DNA from: UBA5070 sp035913415
Lineage (GTDB): Bacteria > Fibrobacterota > Fibrobacteria > UBA5070
Direction: 5' to 3'
DNA length: 17,828 nt
Assembly (NCBI GenBank): GCA_035913415.1
Contig: JAMIIV010000099.1
Coordinates: 1-17,828, forward strand
The notes below the pieces were generated by a model. That model saw nothing but the letters and a program-made list of their open reading frames with translations. It made no database searches and was not told the origin of the DNA. Position numbers and translations under genes: made by a program. Below, in pieces: positions 15,732 through 17,828 of this stretch. Positions within the stretch are counted from its first letter, which is position 1, and the number at the start of each line of letters is the position of its first letter.

Positions 15732-16685
15732 CTACTCGGCGCGCAAGGAAGGAGCTGCCAAGTCGACCTCCCCACCTTCGGAAGCTCGCTCCTCCCATTG
15801 AGCGTTGTCACAACTTTCCTGTTCCCAGAGCTTGTACATATCACTGAACTCGGCCACGTGTTCTAGGGGCTGAATACCCCAGACGCTTCCATCGTCGTTG
15901 GTGAGGTACGGAAGCGTCATCAATGTCGGATTCTGGATCGCTTGAGCAAAGGACTCCACGAAAGCGATGATCGCATCGTTCTGTGCCGCTTTCCGTCCGG
16001 AGATCGCATTGCGAGTCTTTTCCAATGGGTCACCGGCGTCGATGGTGAAGAGGGGAACCGGGCGCCCCCCGAAAACGCCCTTCAGCTCGACATCTCCATC
16101 GTAATAGATGCCGATCATGGTCTCCCCAGACACTTCGACTTGCTTGGACAGGAGCCATGCCATCTCGGGAGATAACACGATGCGTGCTGGTGTCGCGTGC
16201 CGTGCAAGACGAAATCCCGCATCGATTGTTGGGCCGATGTAATCTCTCACGATGGGTGCATCGCTCTCTGTAGCTGATCCCTTTACTTCGATTTCCGAGT
16301 TGATGACAGGAAATCCTGCACACCAGACCGTGCCCTTCAACCCAAGACTGCGGTCGTACTTTGTCCTGAGGCGCTCCTGATAGCCGTATACCGCCTTCTT
16401 GAACGCCCGCACCGCAGCCCAGGCGTCATCGATACGTCGAAGCTCCTGCGACATAAGGATCTCATCACCTGCAAGTTTCCAGATTTCCGCCGGAGGTCCC
16501 CCACCTCTCAGATCGGTCCACTCGTTCGCGAACCAAACGCTGAACTCCTCGAAGAAGGCCTCGTAGAGCGCCAGCCAATGAGGACGACCATTGGCACGAC
16601 CTTGGCTCTGGTTCTTGTACGCCGTCGATCCCGCAATGTCGACGCTAAAGAAAAGGCGTAAACACGGCCGCGGCTCGTCGCTCAT
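15732..16685 (-). CDS. Class III nucleotidyl cyclase (adenylate/guanylate or Pycsar-type cyclase)
   Basis: The 317-residue soluble protein opens with FFSVDIAGSTAYK (12-24), the class III cyclase metal-binding segment with Asp16. WKLAGDEILM (69-78) follows, with Lys70 at the substrate-base position of the KxxGD pattern and the second metal Asp74. DYIGPTIDAGFRLARHA (148-164) matches the transition-state motif with Arg159, but the usual Asn is Asp155. There is no sensor or membrane domain before the catalytic domain. Residues about 225-317 form an extra C-terminal part (WGIQPLEHVAEFSDMYKLW). Stand-alone soluble cyclases of this build include the Pycsar enzymes that make cCMP or cUMP on phage infection; which nucleotide is used here is unknown. 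The ATG lies three bases after the metalloprotease stop with no clear ribosome-binding site, indicating translational coupling. Confidence 0.82.
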   Translation of the reverse strand: MSDEPRPCLRLFFSVDIAGSTAYKNQSQGRANGRPHWLALYEAFFEEFSVWFANEWTDLRGGGPPAEIWKLAGDEILMSQELRRIDDAWAAVRAFKKAVYGYQERLRTKYDRSLGLKGTVWCAGFPVINSEIEVKGSATESDAPIVRDYIGPTIDAGFRLARHATPARIVLSPEMAWLLSKQVEVSGETMIGIYYDGDVELKGVFGGRPVPLFTIDAGDPLEKTRNAISGRKAAQNDAIIAFVESFAQAIQNPTLMTLPYLTNDDGSVWGIQPLEHVAEFSDMYKLWEQESCDNAQWEERASEGGEVDLAAPSLRAE

Positions 16686-16688
16686 GAG

Positions 16689-17273
16689 TTAGGTCAAACC
16701 AATGGACTTCTTGCGAACTTCAAAGGCATCCATTGAGACAAGGAACGATGCCGCACAGAGGTAGGCATTCTTCCCAAAGCGCTCCCAAGCCGCGTTCACC
16801 TTGGCTTCGGGCATCAAGAAGGCCGCAGCGAACCAGTTCGCTTCCCACTCGGCGCGTTCGCTATCCAGTCGCGCAGCGGCGAGCGGAACCACTCCTTGGC
16901 GCGAGTGCAGGAAGTAGTGCGCGAGTTCATGCGCGATCGTGAATCGGTCACGAAGCTCACCCGTATACGGAGAAAGGAAAATATCGAAGTCGTGAGGGCC
17001 CTTGACGAGGACGATTCCGCTATGGTGTTCGGTTGCGAGGTTGGGAATTTTCTCCGGAATCACCCAGTCGGGGCAAACTTCCCGTAGCGACAGCCACTTG
17101 TGGTGGATGCGCCCCCCTACCTTCTGGACTGCCGCCTCCAGATCACCGCCAGGTGTGTAGCCTAGCGTTTCCGCAGCTTTCTCCGCATAGGATTCGATGC
17201 TTTTTCGCGAAGCATTGATGGCCGACGGAAGTACGAACTGCTTCGTCTGGGTTGTGGTCGCAGTAGTCGTCAT
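16689..17273 (-). CDS. ImmA/IrrE-family zinc metalloprotease paired with the cyclase
   Basis: The 194-residue protein has the zinc-protease signature FTIAHELAHYFLHS (111-124; His115, Glu116, His119). A downstream EWEANWFAAAFLMP (142-155) follows, where Glu142 fits the third ligand and the ANxFAAxxLMP pattern is typical of ImmA/IrrE. Known relatives cleave phage-type or DdrO-like repressors in response to DNA damage or another signal. No HTH or ligand-binding domain is fused, so regulation must come from a partner. The ATG at 17273 (MTTTATTTQT) is chosen because the frame upstream becomes Arg/Gly-rich and runs through the terminator hairpin. A GTG four codons earlier is an alternative, and neither has a strong ribosome-binding site. 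It is the first gene of a two-gene operon with the cyclase. Confidence 0.85.
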   Translation of the reverse strand: MTTTATTTQTKQFVLPSAINASRKSIESYAEKAAETLGYTPGGDLEAAVQKVGGRIHHKWLSLREVCPDWVIPEKIPNLATEHHSGIVLVKGPHDFDIFLSPYTGELRDRFTIAHELAHYFLHSRQGVVPLAAARLDSERAEWEANWFAAAFLMPEAKVNAAWERFGKNAYLCAASFLVSMDAFEVRKKSIGLT

Positions 17274-17314
17274 GGAGGCATCCACTTGGAGACCAGGAAA
17301 CGGGGTTGTGCTCA

Positions 17315-17344
17315 AATGTACACACATGATCCCACATCGAGCAA
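17315..17344 (-). promoter_or_regulatory. Candidate promoter of the protease-cyclase operon
   Basis: On the minus strand TTGCTC (17344-17339) and TACATT (17320-17315) are separated by 18 bases, a fair match to sigma-70 boxes. Transcription would start about 35 bases before the protease ATG. The ATGT/ACAT inverted repeat around the -10 box could be an operator. This is a pattern match only. Confidence 0.35.
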
Positions 17345-17413
17345 TCCGACGCAATGCGCCGGTACCACATCTCACCCTCAATCCAGAAAACTCCGCTATC
17401 AAGAAACTCAAAA

Positions 17414-17443
17414 GGCCTCGCTGGACAAAGTCCAGCCGAGGCC
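17414..17443 (-). terminator. Intrinsic terminator (minus strand), distal
   Basis: The arms GGCCTCGCTGGAC (17414-17426) and GTCCAGCCGAGGCC (17430-17443) pair with one bulged base around a 3-base loop. On the minus strand the stem is followed by TTTTGAGTTTCTT. It would stop transcription arriving from the groEL side and isolates the protease-cyclase operon. Confidence 0.8.
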
Positions 17444-17493
17444 CTCTGTTCTCGCGATGGTGGCGGCCTTTCGCTCCCCCGCCTTTCTGGCGA

Positions 17494-17510
17494 GCCCGGC
17501 CCCGCCGGGC
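17494..17510. repeat. GC-rich hairpin
   Basis: GCCCGGC (17494-17500) and GCCGGGC (17504-17510) pair perfectly around CCC. It lies between structured element A and the distal terminator and may belong to the same RNA. No T-run follows. Confidence 0.4.
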
Positions 17511-17551
17511 AATGCCCGATGAAGCCGAGTCCCGAAGATCCGGGCGAGCGA

Positions 17552-17632
17552 GGCGGGATGAGACGAAGCGACACAGACCCGAAGCCGTACGCTTTGGTAC
17601 GGCGACGGTCTGGGGAGCGAGTATCGCCCGCC
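17552..17632. ncRNA. Structured element copy A (putative RNA, orientation unsure)
   Basis: Plus-strand coordinates give three nested stems: outer GGCGGG/CCCGCC (17552-17557 with 17627-17632), middle CAGACC/GGTCTG (17574-17579 with 17607-17612) and inner GCCGTAC/GTACGGC (17584-17590 with 17597-17603). The loop is GCTTTG and an internal loop has CGAA opposite GAC. Copy B has the same layout with compensating base changes. The nearest terminators act on the minus strand, so the RNA is probably read from that strand. I cannot match it to a named RNA family. Confidence 0.6.
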
Positions 17633-17652
17633 GCAGCCGGCCAGAACAAAAA

Positions 17653-17678
17653 GGCCCGCGTCCTTCCGGACGCGGGCC
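17653..17678 (-). terminator. Intrinsic terminator downstream of groEL
   Basis: GGCCCGCGTCC (17653-17663) and GGACGCGGGCC (17668-17678) form a perfect 11-bp stem with a 4-base loop. On the minus strand the stem is followed by TTTTTGTT. It lies about 125 bases after the groEL stop codon and is the likely end of the groEL transcript. Confidence 0.9.
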
Positions 17679-17707
17679 TCGGCCACAGCCAGACAAAGAC
17701 TCGCGAG

Positions 17708-17792
17708 TCGGCGGAGGCAGTCGACGGGAAGCGGACCCGAAGCTGTCCGCCTTGGGACAGCGACGGTCCGGTGACCGAGAATGCGCCGCCGA
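17708..17792. ncRNA. Structured element copy B (putative RNA, in the groEL 3' region)
   Basis: The layout equals copy A: outer TCGGCGG/CCGCCGA (17708-17714 with 17786-17792), middle CGGACC/GGTCCG (17732-17737 with 17765-17770) and inner GCTGTCC/GGACAGC (17742-17748 with 17755-17761). The loop is GCCTTG and the internal loop is CGAA opposite GAC. Stems differ from copy A by paired changes while loops are conserved, which is good evidence for selection on structure. It sits 9 bases after the groEL stop and before the terminator, so the groEL mRNA should carry it. Confidence 0.6.
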
Positions 17793-17801
17793 GCGCGATT
17801 C

Positions 17802-17828
17802 TTACATGTCCATGCCGCCCATGCCGCC
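17802..17828 (-). CDS. groEL: Chaperonin GroEL, C-terminal end only
   Basis: The final nine codons on the minus strand read GGMGGMDM followed by TAA. The Gly-Gly-Met repeat tail that hangs into the folding chamber is characteristic of bacterial GroEL. The rest of the gene lies beyond the right edge. A strong intrinsic terminator follows at 17678-17653. Confidence 0.9.
   Translation of the reverse strand, partial: GGMGGMDM

Noticed and set aside
17274..17696. Extended N-terminus of the ImmA-like protease (335 residues in total)
   Set aside because: The extension reads through two hairpin regions and structured element A and is Arg/Gly-rich; the shorter ATG start gives the usual family N-terminus.
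1..17828. CRISPR arrays, tRNA, rRNA or insertion sequences
   Set aside because: No regularly spaced direct repeats, no cloverleaf with a CCA end or rRNA signature, and no transposase frame were seen.

Overview
High-GC bacterial DNA holding a defence-type island between a groEL terminus and a group of genes for secreted proteins. The last 27 bases on the minus strand encode the Gly/Met-rich GroEL tail (GGMGGMDM, stop). A secreted glycosidase in the left part ends in a module resembling the C-terminal sorting domains of the Fibrobacterota/Bacteroidota (FCB) group. I infer an FCB relative, perhaps Fibrobacterota, but nothing in the window proves the taxonomy.

Layout. Positions 1-4350 (minus strand) hold three genes for exported proteins: a parallel beta-helix-like protein cut by the window edge, a clan GH-A glycoside hydrolase and a large unknown secreted protein. 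Positions 4408-5873 (plus strand) hold a small secreted Cys-containing protein, then an odd single reading frame joining a TfoX_N domain to a signal-peptide-like segment and a second domain. Positions 5905-5967 keep a short remnant of a Fic-family gene. Positions 6101-15527 (minus strand) are a complete type I restriction-modification locus, transcribed hsdM > gene X > gene Y > rhuM-like > hsdS > hsdR. X, Y, rhuM and hsdS are chained by 4-base ATGA/GTGA overlaps. Positions 15732-17273 (minus strand) are a two-gene operon of an ImmA/IrrE-type zinc metalloprotease and a class III nucleotidyl cyclase related in general form to the Pycsar cyclases. Positions 17414-17801 carry two intrinsic terminators and two copies of a covarying, probably structured RNA element downstream of groEL.

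How it works together. The restriction locus should make a HsdR2M2S complex that methylates and cuts at a bipartite site. The RhuM-like protein and the X/Y pair travel inside this operon and are candidate accessory or independent defence parts. The cyclase/protease pair next door looks like a second compact system in which a nucleotide signal or a sensor-protease acts on infection. This pair, the X/Y cassette and the structured RNA repeats are the most likely undescribed biology here.
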